NCBI GenBank assembly: GCA_016893485.2
Contig: JAFEKX020000001.1
Coordinates: 558,001 to 622,000 of the forward strand
Source of the DNA: Streptomyces sp. P3
GTDB lineage: Bacteria; Actinomycetota; Actinomycetes; Streptomycetales; Streptomycetaceae
Reading direction: 5' to 3'
DNA length: 64,000 nt
The translations under genes and the position numbers were made by a program. The notes below the pieces were generated by a model. The model ran no database searches. It was not told the origin of the DNA and worked only from the letters and a program-made list of their open reading frames with translations. Shown here in pieces: positions 38,918 to 50,668 of the stretch (its first letter is position 1; every line of letters starts with the position of its first letter).

Positions 38918-40967
38918 GTGTTAGGCAATCTCCCCGTCATGACGACCAGCTTTGTCGGCCGTGAGAGCGAACTCGCCGCGGTCAAAACAGCGTTGACCAG
39001 GTATCGAACAGTCACCCTCACCGGCGGCGGCGGTGTCGGGAAGAGCCGTCTGGCGCTGCGCGCCGCGGAGGAGGTCCGCGAGCGGTACGCCGACGGCGTC
39101 TGGTGGGTCGACCTGTCGAACCTCTACGACGACCGCCTCTTCACCGCGACGGTCTGCGACGCCGTGGATCTCCTGGACCACAACCCGCGGGCCCCCGTCG
39201 AGGCGCTGTGCGAGTGGCTGACCGGCCGGGACGTCCTGCTCGTCTTCGACTGCTGCGAGCGCGTGCTGTCCTCCTGTCATCTCCTGATCAGCGAACTCCT
39301 CGCCGCCGCACCGAAGTTGACGGTCCTCACCACCAGCAGACAGCCCCTCGAGGTCAAGAACGAACACCGCATCGAGGTGTCCCCGCTCTCCACCGACGAC
39401 GGCGACACGGCCAACGGCACAGCGGACGCCGTACGCCTGTTCCGCGAGCGCTGCGCCACGGCCGCCCCGGGCGTGTCCTCGACGCCCCCGGCGCGGCCGA
39501 GGTCATCTCCGACATCTGCCACCGCCTGGAGGGGATCCCGCTCGCCGTCGAACTCGCCTGCGCGCGCCTGCGGGACAACAGCCTCACGGAGATCGCCGAG
39601 CGCCTCGGCTCACGGCTCGACACGCTCGTGGACGAGACGGTGTGGCCCCGGCGCCACCGCGCGCTGCGCACGGCGATCGGCTGGAGCCACGAACTGTGCT
39701 CCCCCTGGAACGTCTGCTCTGGGCACGGCTGTCCGTCTTCCGCGGCCCCCTCGAAGCGGCCGACGCCGAGTCCGTCTGCGCGGGCGGCCCGCTCGACGCC
39801 GACGACATCCCGCCCCTCCTCGACCGCCTGGTGGACCAGTCCGTCCTCCAGCAGACGGGCACCCGCTACCGCATGCTCGACACGCTGTGCGAGTACGGCG
39901 CCATGTGGCTCGCGGAGCTGGGCGAGGAGGACGCCCTCGTCCGGCGCCACGCCGCGCACTTCGCGACCGTGCTGTCCGACTCCGAGGCCGGCTGGCTCAG
40001 CGACCAGCAGGTCTCCTGGTACACGCGGATCTCGGCGAGCCACAGCGACGTACGCGCCGCGCTGGACCACCTCATCGAGGTCGATCCCGACGCGGCCGTC
40101 GAGATGGCCGGCCGCACGGGTCTGTTCTGGCCCTGCTGCGGACACCTCCACGAGTCCCGCGACTATCTCGAACGCGTCCTCGCCCTCGACACCCCCAAAG
40201 GCCCGTCGCACACCCGCGCCCTCTGGGCCCTCGGCATCACGCTCACCCTCCAGGGCGACCACCACAGCGCCCTCCGCATCGGCGAGGAGTGCGCCGCCGC
40301 CGCACACGCCGACGGCACCCCGCAGTCCGAGCTCTTCGCCGCCCACACCCTCGGCCTCACCCACCTCATGGCCGGCCGCCCCCAGGCCGCCTTCGACGTG
40401 TGCGACCACGCCCTGATCGCCCACGGCACCTCGCCGCCCTCGGGCGCGCCGCAGCTCTGCTGCATGGTGATCCGCGTCTTCGCCCACTCCGCGCTGGGCC
40501 GGCTGTCCGAGGCCTACGAGGCGGCCATAGCGCTGCGCCGGCTCAGCGTCCGGTACGGCGAGCACTGGGCCCGGTCGTACGCGTTCCACCAACTCGCCTT
40601 CATAGACCTCCTCCAGGGGCGCGCGAACGACGCCGAGCGACATGCCCGGGCCATGCTCGCCTGCAAGCACAACCTCCACGACAACCTCGGCATCGCCCTC
40701 GCCCTCGACCTGCTCACCGGAGCGAACGCGGTCCAGGGCAACGGCATCGCGGCCGCGCGCACCTCCGGGACCGGAAACACGTTCTGGCGCATGCTCGGCC
40801 ACCCGAACCACGGCACACCGGAGCTCTCCGAGGTCCGCGACGAATGGGAGCTGCAAGCCCGCAAGGCGGTCGGTGACGACGCCTACGAAAAGGCTTTCCG
40901 CAACGCCCTGAACCACGACGCCGAATACAGCCTCGCCCTCGTGATGCACGGCCCGCTCCCTTCCTGA
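38918..40967 (+). CDS. AfsR/LuxR-like NTPase with TPR repeats and no DNA-binding domain (frameshifted)
   Basis: GTG 38918 gives the conserved entry GNLPVMTTSFVGRESELAAV; a GTG at 38903 is the alternative. The P-loop is LTGGGGVGKSRLALRAAEE, Walker B DVLLVFDCCERVL, then TTSRQPLEVKNEHRIEVSPLS. Shifts near 39475 and 39705 join VISDICHRLEGIPLAVELAC and LLWARLSVFRG. Residues from about 400 on are helical repeats (TRALWALGITLTLQGDHHSALRIGEE, SYAFHQLAFIDLLQGRANDAERHARAM). No SARP or LuxR DNA-binding domain is found at either end. About 682 residues. It could act as a signal-sensing NTPase that needs a partner. Confidence 0.8.
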
Positions 40968-40985
40968 CCGTCGATTTCACGGTCG

Positions 40986-41030
40986 GACAGCGCCTCACCC
41001 CGCGTCGTCGGCGCGGGGTGAGGCGCTGTC
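40986..41030 (+). terminator. Strong bidirectional terminator hairpin
   Basis: A perfect 19-bp stem (40986-41004 with 41012-41030) and 7-base loop start 18 bases after the NTPase stop. It separates that gene from the remnant and sensory operon beyond. Confidence 0.85.
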
Positions 41031-41059
41031 GGTCAGGCGTCGCCCGATGGTGTGCTCCG

Positions 41060-41290
41060 CGCGGACCACCCCGCGCGGGCCCCCTTTCGCGCCGTGGCGC
41101 CCGCTGGGCGACGGAGCGCGCCATGAGGACCCGCCGGTTTCAGCCGAGCGAGGCGGGGAAGGCGAATCGCGCCGGGCGGTCCGGAGCGCCGTACTGCTCG
41201 ACGAGGGCTGATTCGGCCTCCCGGACCTGGGCCCGGCGCCTGCGCTGTTGCGTCGAACGGGTGGATCCCTTGGGCCACTGCGGTGACGCG
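41060..41290 (-). pseudogene. Truncated, stop-containing copy of the sigma-like protein N-terminus
   Basis: On the minus strand AQVREAESALVEQYGAPDRP and FAFPASLG, then an in-frame TGA, then NRRVLMARSVAQRAPRRERG, align with the start of the 22705-24677 protein (RVRQAESVLVEQYGDLVRL, VLPASLG, RHQRVLVAHSLVQRALRHAR). Similarity ends after about 70 residues and no later domain is present. A nonsense codon plus truncation indicate real decay rather than one base error. Nothing else is seen from 41291 to 41448. Confidence 0.6.
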
Positions 41291-41448
41291 TCTCCGGGCT
41301 CGATCTGCCGCACTGTGCGCCCGGACACAGGGCGGCTGCGGGGCAGGGGGCTGGTTGCGGCGCGGGTGGGGTGTGCGGGATGGTTGCCTGACGGCAACGT
41401 TTCTTCGAGTGGATGAGGTGAGGGATTCGCCCAGCGAGTCCTCGACTT

Positions 41449-43098
41449 TTGGCCCTGACCCAAGCCCAGACCGACGCGACATCGTACGGCTCTCTGTGGG
41501 ACCACGCTCCCTACCCGGCCCTCGTGGTCGATGCGGAGGGCACGGTCGTCCTGCGCAACGCCGCCGCGGGTGCGCTGCTGCCCGCAGCCCGGCCGGGGGC
41601 GCGGTTCGCTGAGGCGGTTCCCGCCTGGCTGTCCGCGGCGCATCCGGCGGTGCGGGTGCCCGGCCCACGGGCGGGTCAGACGTCGGGCGCACCAGTCTCG
41701 GGCTTGATCGACGGCCACTGCTTCGAGGCGCATCCGAGCCTGCGGGGCGACGGCACGGTGGTGTGGTGGCTGGCCGACGACACCGATCACCAGCTGGCGC
41801 GGGAAGCCCTGCGCACGGAGCGGGAGCGGACGTCGTTCCTGGCGACCGCGTCCAGCACCCTGCTGTCCTCCCTGAACCTGGGCCGCTGCATGGACGCGAC
41901 CGCGCAGCTGGCCGCTGAGCATCTCGCCGACGCGGCGCTGGTGATCTCGCCGATGCGCGGGCAGCGGCTGCCGATGGTCACCTGCGTGCGCGGTGACAGC
42001 CCGGTCTCCTCCGACGCGCCGGCGGCCCCGGACGACGTGCCGGGTCTCGCGGAGGCGCTGCGCGGCTTCCCGCCCGTGCCCTCCCGCTGGATCGACCCGT
42101 CCACGGCCCCGGACTGGATGGTTCCCGCGGGCTTCGGTCCTGTCGGTTCGATAGTGATCACCCCTTGCCCGGTCACGGTGTCGCGGCCGGCGCGCTCGTC
42201 CTGCTGCGCCGATCGGACACCGCGCTGTTCACCGAGGGCGAGGAGGTCTTCGCGCGGCTGTTCGCGGCTCGCGCGGGTGCCGCGATGTCGGCCGCCCGCC
42301 TCTACGCGGAGCAGTCGTCGATCACCGAGGTGCTGATGCGGGAGCTGCTTCCCCCGTCGCTGCACCAGGTCTCGGGGTGGACTTCGCCGGCGGCTACCGG
42401 CCGTCCGCGGACCACGAACGGGTCGGCGGGGACTTCTACGACGTGCACCCGGCCGCGGTCGAGGGCGAGGCATCGCTGGTCACGCTCGGGGACGTGTGCG
42501 GCAAGGGGCTGGAGGCGGCCGTCCTCACCGGGAAGATCCGCAACACCCTGCACGCGCTGCTTCCCATGGCCGACGACCACCAGCGGATGATCAGCCTGCT
42601 GAACACGGCGCTGCTCAACTCCCACACCACCCGCTTCGCGACCCTGGTCCTGGCCTCCGCGGTGCGCAAGGGCAGCACGGTGAGCCTGCGGCTGACGAGC
42701 GCCGGCCATCCGAGCCCGTTGATCCTCCGCTCGGACGGCACGGTCGAGGAGGCCGACACACGCGGCACCCTGGTCGGCGCGATCCCCGACGCGGTGGCCC
42801 GCACCACGGGCCTCACGCTCGCGCCCGGGAGTCCTGCGTCCTGTACACCGACGGTGTCACCGAGGCGAAGGGCGGCCCGCTGGGCAACACGCAGTTCGGC
42901 GAGGAACGGCTCCAGCGTGCCCTGTCGGAATGCGTGGGCATGCCGTCCGAGAGCATCGTGGAACGGATCCAGATGCTCGCCTCCCAGTGGGTCGGCACGG
43001 GACACCACGACGACATGGCCGTCGTGGTGATCTCGGCGCCGCGGACGCACCACCTCAGTGCGGTGAACGGCCATACTCGGGGCAGGTTCACTGCATGA
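41449..43098 (+). CDS. PAS-GAF-SpoIIE phosphatase (frameshifted), first gene of a sensory operon
   Basis: TTG 41449 is the first start in frame (LTQAQTDATSYGSLWDHAPYP), but the true start may lie upstream of a base error. Residues 10-130 look like a PAS domain (YPALVVDAEGTVVLRNAAAGALL), 140-290 a GAF domain (FLATASSTLLSSLNLGRCMDATAQLA), and 300-540 the SpoIIE phosphatase (HERVGGDFYDVHP, LVTLGDVCGKGLEAAVLTG, LYTDGVTEA, TGHHDDMAVVVIS). Shifts occur near 42165, 42375 and 42830. It would dephosphorylate a STAS antagonist, and one is encoded two genes downstream. Confidence 0.82.
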
Positions 43099-44188
43099 GT
43101 ACCCGTACCGAGCAACGCCCTCCCGGTGCTCCCCGGCCGAGCCGCCCACCGATGAGCTGTGGGAAGCCGTCCTGGCGGCCGACGAGTACACGGCCACCTC
43201 CGTGGTACTGCGCGCGCTGGAGGACGGCGTCCCGCCCGAGGACGTTCTGCTGGGCATGATCGCTCCGGTGCAGCGCAGGGTCGGCCAGGAGTGGGCCGCC
43301 AACCGCGTCAACGTCGCCCAGGAACACGCCGCGACGGCCATCAACGAGCGGGCCGTCGCGGCCCTTTCGCTGCACCCCGCCGCCCGCACCACTCCCACGC
43401 GCGGCGGGATCACGGTGGCCTGCGTCGACGGCGAGTGGCACGCGCTGCCCGCCCGGCTGCTGGCCGAGGTCCTGAAACTGCGCGGCTGGCACGTGAACTA
43501 CCTCGGTGCCCAGGTGCCCGCCCCGCACCTCATCACCCATCTGCACCGCACCGATGCCGACGCGGTCGCCCTCTCCAGCTCGATCGCGACCCGGCTGCCC
43601 ACCGCGCACGCCGCGATCACCGCCTGCCAGGCCGTGGGAGTGCCGGTGCTCGTCGGCGGCGCGGCCTTCGGACCCGACGGACGCTACGCCCGTCTGCTCG
43701 GCGCCGACGCCTGGGCGCCCGACGCCGGCGCCGCCGCCGACCGGCTCGCCGGGGGTCCGCTGAGCCGCCCGCACCACGACCACCAGCAGATCGACGACCT
43801 GCCGCATCTGGCCGACCAGGAGTACACCGTGGTCGCCCGCAGCAGCACGTCCCTCGTGCGCACCGCCCTCGCGGCCCTGGAGGACGCGTTCCCGGCCATG
43901 CGCACCTACGACGGCCTACAGCGGGAGCGCACGGCGGAGGACCTCGCCCACATCGTGGAGTTCCTCGCGACCGCCCTGTACGTCGACGACGACGACCTCT
44001 TCACCGGGTTCATCACCTGGACCGCGCAGATCCTCACCGCCCGCGGTGTGCCCGCGCACAGCCTGCCGCCGACGCTGGACATCCTGGCCCGCGAGCTCAA
44101 GGACTTCCCGCGGGCCACCCGCATCCTCGAACACGGCGCCGCCGCGCTGGGTCCCCTTCACCGCACCACCGCCAGGAATCCCGTATGA
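43095..44188 (+). CDS. Cobalamin (B12)-binding domain protein in the sensory operon
   Basis: ATG 43095 overlaps the phosphatase stop (ATGA). After a shift near 43150 a helical cap follows (AVLAADEYTATSVVLRALEDGVPPEDVLLG, QRRVGQEWAANRVNVAQEHAATA), like MtbC1/CarH-type modules, then the B12 fold (TVACVDGEWHALPARLLAEVLKLRGWHVNYLGAQVP). The axial His of the classical DxHxxG motif is present in EWHALP while the Gly is Pro. The terminal 120 residues (YTVVARSSTSLVRTALAALEDAFPAM) form a further helical domain. It may sense light or B12 through bound cobalamin and feed the STAS switch. Confidence 0.78.
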
Positions 44189-44612
44189 CCACGACGCCCC
44201 CGCCCACCTGCGCCTGACCACGGTCGACACCGAGACCACGGTCCGTATCGAACTGCACGGCGATCTCGACTACGACAACGCCGACCGCCTGATGACCACG
44301 GTGAGCGGGAAACTCGCCGCGCACCCGCGCCTGCACGATCTGCACCTGCACTGCGGCGGGCTCGACGTGGTCGATTCCCTGGGTCTGTCCGTCCTGCTGA
44401 TGATCCGCCGCAGGACCAGTGAAGCCGGGGTCCGCCTGCACCTGGACGCCCGCAGCGCGAAACTGGAACGGCTCCTGACCGTGACCGGTACCCTGGAGCA
44501 TCTGACGGCGCCGACCCGCGGCGTCGCGGACTCCGCCCGCGGCACCGCGAAGACCTCCCTGCCGGGCAGAGGGACGTCGGCTCGCCCCACCGGACCGGAC
44601 AGCACCACCTGA
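44185..44612 (+). CDS. STAS-domain anti-sigma-factor antagonist (frameshifted)
   Basis: ATG 44185 overlaps the B12 gene stop (ATGA). A shift after about 10 codons leads to LTTVDTETTVRIELHGDLDYD and LHLHCGGLDVVDSLGLSVLL, the STAS core with the phosphorylatable Ser in DSLGL. About 142 residues with a disordered C-tail. In partner switching the unphosphorylated form frees a sigma factor from its anti-sigma. The upstream SpoIIE phosphatase is its natural activator; no anti-sigma kinase or sigma factor gene is adjacent. Confidence 0.82.
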
Positions 44613-44666
44613 CGGCATGCCCCCTCCGGGCATGCACGAGTGCCAAAGACACGGACGGGGACGCCC

Positions 44667-45161
44667 ATGCCACCACCAGACCTCGTCCCGGGCTCGCTCT
44701 CCCAGGATGCCGCCCGGTCCGCCGGTGGCGTCGTCGAGCTTCTCGACGTGCTGTGGGAACACGCGAGGGAGTCCACGCCCGCCCCGGCGTCCGTCTCACA
44801 ACTGCGCCTGATGTACGTCGTCGACCGTGCCGGCGCGATCCGCATGCGGGCCCTGTGCGGACGGCTCGCCACCGCGCCTCCCTCCGTCACCCGGATGTGC
44901 GACCGCCTTCAGGCCATCGGCTTCCTGGAACGGCTGCCGTGCCCCGACAGCGGGCGCGAGGTCACCCTGCGGCTGACGTCGGCGGGACAGGCCCACATGC
45001 GCCGTATCCGCGAGGAGCGCGAGGAAATGCTGCACCAGGCGATCAACGGCATGTCCCACGCCGACCGCCGTGCGCTGGCCAAGGGACTCGCCGGCCTCCA
45101 CGCCCAGCTCACCACCACCGCCGACGAGCACAGCGGTTCCGGCGGCGTCTCGGCCGCCTGA
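44667..45161 (+). CDS. MarR-family regulator
   Basis: ATG 44667 is preferred; GTG 44640 in the same frame is possible. Intact, about 164 residues. The winged HTH reads LRLMYVVDRAGAIRMRALCGRLATAPPSVTRMCDRLQAIGFLERLPCPDSGREVTLRLTSAGQ, with flanking dimer helices (LLDVLWEHARESTP; REEREEMLHQAINGM). It ends the sensory operon 54 bases after the STAS gene and may be the DNA-binding output. Confidence 0.82.
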   Translation: MPPPDLVPGSLSQDAARSAGGVVELLDVLWEHARESTPAPASVSQLRLMYVVDRAGAIRMRALCGRLATAPPSVTRMCDRLQAIGFLERLPCPDSGREVTLRLTSAGQAHMRRIREEREEMLHQAINGMSHADRRALAKGLAGLHAQLTTTADEHSGSGGVSAA

Positions 45162-45447
45162 CACACCCCCGCCGGGGACGAGGCCGAGAACACGACGTTC
45201 CGGTGCATCCGGCAGCGCGTCGCCGTGCGAAGAGGCAGTGCGGGCCGGTGACATCCGGACCGACGGTGCACGACCGGGTCGAGGTACCCGCGCGTGGAGG
45301 CGTGGCCGAGGTGGCGGCGCGACCGAGTCGGGCGGGCTCCGCCGACCCGCCCCGGCCCGTGTCGCCGTAACAGGCACGGCCTGGCCGTTGCGGTCATGAT
45401 CGGACGACGGGGCACCGGCCGCGGACCAAGCGCGTGGAGGCACCATC

Positions 45448-47054
45448 GTGAACACGGACGACCAGCGGAACGCGCCGCCGCACACCGCGGAGGTAGGCGG
45501 TGGCCACGATTCCGAGGGGCTGCACTGCCTGGTCACCGGGGCGTCCGGCTACATCGGCGGTCGCCTGGTGCCGGAGCTGTTGGAGGCCGGCCACAGCGTG
45601 CGGTGTCTGGCCCGGTCGCCTGACAAACTCCGTGACCACCCCTGGGCGTCCGCCGTCGAGTCGGTCCGCGGGGACGTCACCGACCCCGACTCGGTCGCCG
45701 AGGCTCTGCGCGGCATCGACGTCGCCTACTACCTGGTGCACTCCCTCGGGTCCGGTTCCGGGTTCGAGGAGACGGACCGGCGGGCCGCGCGCGTCTTCGC
45801 CGACCAGGCACAGGCCGCCGGTGTGCGGCGGATCGTCTACCTCGGCGGGCTCACCCCGAGAGGCGTGCCCGAGAACTCGCTGTCCCCGCACCTGCGTTCG
45901 CGGACCGAGGTCGGACGCGTCTTCCTGGACGCACCGGTGCCCGCCACCGTGCTGAGGGCCGGGGTCGTCATCGGGTCGGGGTCCGCCTCGTTCGAGATGC
46001 TGCGCTACCTCACCGAGCGACTGCCGGTGATGGTCACCCCAGTTGGGTCCACACGCGCACCCAGCCCATCGGGGTGCGGGACGTACTGCGCTACCTGGTC
46101 GGCTCCGCCACGATGCCGGACAACGTGAACCGCACGTTCGACATCGGCGGCCCGGACGTCGTCACCTACCGCGAGATGATGTGCCGCTACGCCGTCGTCG
46201 CGGGCCTGCCCCGACGGCTCATCGTGCCGGTCCCGGTGCTGACCCCGAGGCTGTCCAGTCACTGGGTCGGTCTCGTCACCCCCGTGCCCGCCTCCATCGC
46301 CCGGCCGCTCACGGAGTCGCTGCGCCACGAGGTCGTGTGCCACGAGCACGACATCGCCCGGTACGTGCCCGACGCGCCGGGTCGCCCGCTGCCGTTCGAG
46401 GAGGCGCTCCCTGGCCTTGCGCAGGGTGCGGGAGGCGCAGGTCGTCACCCGCTGGTCGTCCGCCGCCGTGCCGGGTGCGCCCAGCGACCCGCTGCCCACC
46501 GACCCGGACTGGGCGGGCGGCAGCCTCTACGAGGACGAACGGGAGCGGTCGGTCGACGCGTCGACGCGGGCGCTGTGGAGGGTGATCGAGGGGATCGGGG
46601 GCGACAACGGCTGGTACTCGTTCCCGCTCGCCTGGGCCGTCCGGGGCTGGATGGACCGCTTCGTCGGCGGTGTCGGACTGCGTCGCGGACGGCGCGACGC
46701 CGAGCACCTGAGGGTCGGCGACTCCCTGGACTTCTGGCGGGTCGAGGCGATCACGCCCGGAGAACTGCTGCGGCTGCGGGCCGAGATGCGGCTGCCCGGC
46801 CTCGCCTGGCTGGAGATGTACGCGGAGACGGGCGACGACGGCCGCACACGGTACCGCCAGCGCGCCCTGTTCCACCCGCGCGGACTGCTGGGCCACGTCT
46901 ACTGGTGGTCCGTCTCCCCTTCCACGCGGTCGTCTTCGGCGGCATGGCCCGCAACATCACCCGGGCCGCGGCCCAGGGCACCGTCGGACGAAGGCGTACG
47001 TCCCTCCGCGGCCGGCTCCGAGACCTGCGCGGTGCGCCGGAATCCCAGGCCTAG
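45448..47054 (+). CDS. NAD(P)-binding epimerase-type protein fused to DUF2867 (frameshifted)
   Basis: GTG 45448 follows GGAGG. The Rossmann motif is CLVTGASGYIGGRLVPELLEAGH, then ARSPDKLRDHPWASAVESVRGDVTD and VAYYLVHSLGSGSGFEETDRRAA, an NmrA-like extended SDR. After a shift near 46045 it continues YLVGSATMPDNVNRTFDIGGPDVVTY. A shift near 46410 leads into a DUF2867 domain (WRVIEGIGGDNGWYSFPLAWAVRG, EMRLPGLAWLEMYAE, QRALFHPRGLLGHVYWW). A last shift near 46920 precedes FHAVVFGGMARNI. About 535 residues. Substrate unknown. Confidence 0.8.
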
Positions 47055-47100
47055 TGCGCGCACCCCGGCACGGCGTCGATACCGGGCTCGGCCCCGACAC

Positions 47101-47737
47101 TCAGCCGAGCGGGGACAAGAGGTACTCCTGAACCCGGCCAAGCGGCCAGACCTCGCCGATCTTGTGCCTGATGTCGAAGAGGTTCGCGGCATGGATGTCC
47201 GGGTCGCGGTCGCCCACGGCCTCCTCGACCACGATCGGTACGAATCCGTGCTGCAGGGCGTCCAGCGCGGTGGCGCGGACGCACCCGCTGGTCGAGAGTC
47301 CGCCGATGATCAGGGTGTCGATGCCGTTGGCGGTGAGGTGGGCGGCCAGGGCGGTGTCGTAGAAGGCGCTCGGGGACTGCTTCGTCACGGTCAGCTCGTC
47401 CGGCGTCGGGGCGAGGCCGTCGATGAAGTCGCTGAAGGGCTGTCCTCCGCGAACGCCCTTAAGGCGGGCACCTTCCGCAGGAAGAGGCCGCCGTCGCTGC
47501 CGTCCGCCCGCAGCAGCACCCGCGTGACGATCACCGGGATCCCGGCCCGGCGCGCGTCGGCCAGCAGGAGCCGCATCGCGTCGGCCGCCCGCTCGACACC
47601 GGCGTAGAGCGGGCAGTCGGGGTCCACGTAGGCACGGGCCGGGTCCACCAGGAGGAGTGCGGGGAGGTGCCCGGGGTGAGGTGGCCGTCGAAGCCGGCGC
47701 GCTCGTAGTCCTCCTGCGGGGAACGGGGACCGGTCAT
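47101..47737 (-). CDS. Isochorismatase-fold hydrolase (frameshifted), pyrimidine catabolic set
   Basis: ATG 47737 overlaps the stop of the MFS gene (ATGA). Shifts near 47665 and 47445 join LLLVDPARAYVDPDCPLYAGVERAADAM, FSDFIDGLAPTPDELTVTKQSPSAFYDT and TLIIGGLSTSGCVRATALDALQHG. The catalytic Asp (VDPARA), Lys (VTKQ) and Cys (SGCVRA) of the isochorismatase/amidohydrolase fold are present. Length 211 residues. Beside a RutA-like oxygenase, a RutB-type ureidoacrylate hydrolase role is attractive; N-carbamoylsarcosine amidase-like activity is the alternative. Confidence 0.8.
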
Positions 47738-49263
47738 GGTGACGCCTTTCGTGAAGTGGCGGGCTCCGGGCGGCCGTTCACGGCGGAACGGACATCTGCG
47801 GTGTCGGCGGTACGTGCCGTCCGCAGCGAGGTCGGCAGGGCCAGGCACACCGCTCCCCCGATCACGGTGATGCCGGTGAGGACGAACCCCGTGACGCGGA
47901 TGTTGGCGACGAAGCGGTGCAGTTCACCGGACGCGAGGACGTTCAGGGTGTTCAGAGTGCCGTCGTAGGCGGCTCGGCGGGCCGGTTCGCCGAGGCCGGT
48001 CGTCGTGAAGGCGAGGGCGAGGGCCGTGCTGAGGAGGTAGCCGACGTTCTGGGTGGTGGAGCGCAGGCCGTTGGCCGTGCCGCGTCGGTCGGCCGGGGCG
48101 CTCAGCATCAGCGCGCTCGTGCTGGGTGTCATGAAGAGTCCGGTGCCTGCCCCGACGAGGAAGAGGAAGGGGGCCACTGTCCAGAAGGGAACCGCTGTCG
48201 TCGAGAGCGTCAGGGAGAAGCCCAGGAGGCCGCACGCCGTCGTCGCCATGCCTGTCGTCGTCAGCGCTCGCGGGGTGAAGCGGTCGAAGAGGGAACCGGC
48301 GGCGGCCGAGGTGATGAGCGTGCCGACCGCGACCGGTGTCACCAGCACCCCCGCCTCCAGGGACGAGGCGCCACCGACCGCCTGTTCGTGCAACGACGCC
48401 AGCAGTACGACGGCGTAGCTGCCGACCGCGTTGGCGAGTACGGCGGCGAGCACGAGGGCGATCGCCCGGGTGCGGAGCAGCGCGACGTCGACCAACGGGT
48501 GTGCGCGCCGCGCCTGGACGACGACGAACGCCGTGAAGAGTGCCACGGTCGCTCCGCCGCAGGCCCACGGCAGCCAGTCGGCGACGGCGGCCGTGACCCC
48601 GGGTGTCAGGGTGAGGACCAGGGCGGTCAGCATCGCCGTGGACAGCAGCGCGCCCGGCAGGTCGAACGGTTCCCGGGTTCCGGCGTCGCGCTTCCGGTTC
48701 GCGGGAACGGCCAGCACCGACGCGCCGACCGCGATCAGCCCTATCGGTACGCAGACGACGAACAGGCCGCGCCAGCCGAGGAGTTGGGTGGCCGCGCCGC
48801 CTACGACCGGACCGGCGACCTGGGCCGTCGCCGCCACCGTGACGTTCCAGCCGAGGGCCCGCCCCAGTGTCCGTGCGGGGAACACGTCGGTCAGCAGAGC
48901 CGTGTTGTTGGTGATCACGGCGGCGGCGCCGACGGCCTGCACGATCCGTGCCGCGATCAGGAAACCCGCCGACGGGGAGAGCGCCGCGAGCCCGGTCCCC
49001 GCGGTGAAGACGACGAGCCCGGTGAGATACAGGCTGCGGCGGCCCACGATGTCGGCGAGCCGGCCGAAGACGAGGATCAGCGCGGTGGTGACCAGCATGT
49101 AGCCGAGCAGGATCCAGTCGGCCTGCCCGGGGTCGGCCCCCAACTCCCTTGTGATCGTGGGCAGTGCGACGGCGAGCCCGCTCATGTTCAGGAACACCGC
49201 GACCACACCGACGGCGGTGGCGGCGAACACCCGCCACGGCCCGCGCACGACACGCCCGGTCAT
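47734..49263 (-). CDS. MFS transporter, DHA2 (14-helix drug/H+ antiporter) type
   Basis: An intact frame of 509 residues. Helix 1 is VFAATAVGVVAVFLNMSGLAVALPTI, the inter-helix 2-3 motif GRLADIVGRR is the MFS signature, and the motif-C-like segment QVAGPVVGG follows. About 14 hydrophobic segments are visible. Context (RutA-like oxygenase upstream, isochorismatase-fold hydrolase overlapping downstream) suggests import or export of a pyrimidine or related amide rather than drug efflux, but family members mostly export drugs. Confidence 0.83.
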   Translation of the reverse strand: MTGRVVRGPWRVFAATAVGVVAVFLNMSGLAVALPTITRELGADPGQADWILLGYMLVTTALILVFGRLADIVGRRSLYLTGLVVFTAGTGLAALSPSAGFLIAARIVQAVGAAAVITNNTALLTDVFPARTLGRALGWNVTVAATAQVAGPVVGGAATQLLGWRGLFVVCVPIGLIAVGASVLAVPANRKRDAGTREPFDLPGALLSTAMLTALVLTLTPGVTAAVADWLPWACGGATVALFTAFVVVQARRAHPLVDVALLRTRAIALVLAAVLANAVGSYAVVLLASLHEQAVGGASSLEAGVLVTPVAVGTLITSAAAGSLFDRFTPRALTTTGMATTACGLLGFSLTLSTTAVPFWTVAPFLFLVGAGTGLFMTPSTSALMLSAPADRRGTANGLRSTTQNVGYLLSTALALAFTTTGLGEPARRAAYDGTLNTLNVLASGELHRFVANIRVTGFVLTGITVIGGAVCLALPTSLRTARTADTADVRSAVNGRPEPATSRKASP

Positions 49264-49326
49264 CGGCGCCCCGCGTCAGGACCGCCGAGAACCGCCACGC
49301 CGACCCGCACCCACTCCCAACCCCCG

Positions 49327-50398
<1,072 letters not shown>

Positions 50399-50668
50399 GC
50401 AGTTCCTCGTGAACGAGTGGGGTGGTGCCGGGGGGTGGGTCTGACGGGGTGACAACGTGGGGACATGATCAAGGGGTTCCATACCCTGATCGCGACGTCC
50501 CGTTCCTCCGGATGCCGAGTATTGTCACCGGAGGGAACACCGCTGGACCTCCGACACAACTCGCGCTGGAATGCTCGCTGTTGAGAGCCGTGTGCGGTGA
50601 CCGGGGACGAAGGTGTGAGTCCCGCGAAGCACGGCGTCCGATGAGGCGGGAACGGTAAAATTTACGGT

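Noticed and set aside
43435..43470. Loss of the B12 motif glycine as evidence of a dead B12 domain
   Set aside because: The axial His remains and the rest of the fold is well kept; Pro at that position may be normal in this subfamily, so I did not call it non-functional.
50639..50668. GTAAAATTTAC odd-length palindrome just before the multidomain regulator
   Set aside because: Only 5-bp arms, overlapping the likely ribosome-binding region; too short to call an operator.
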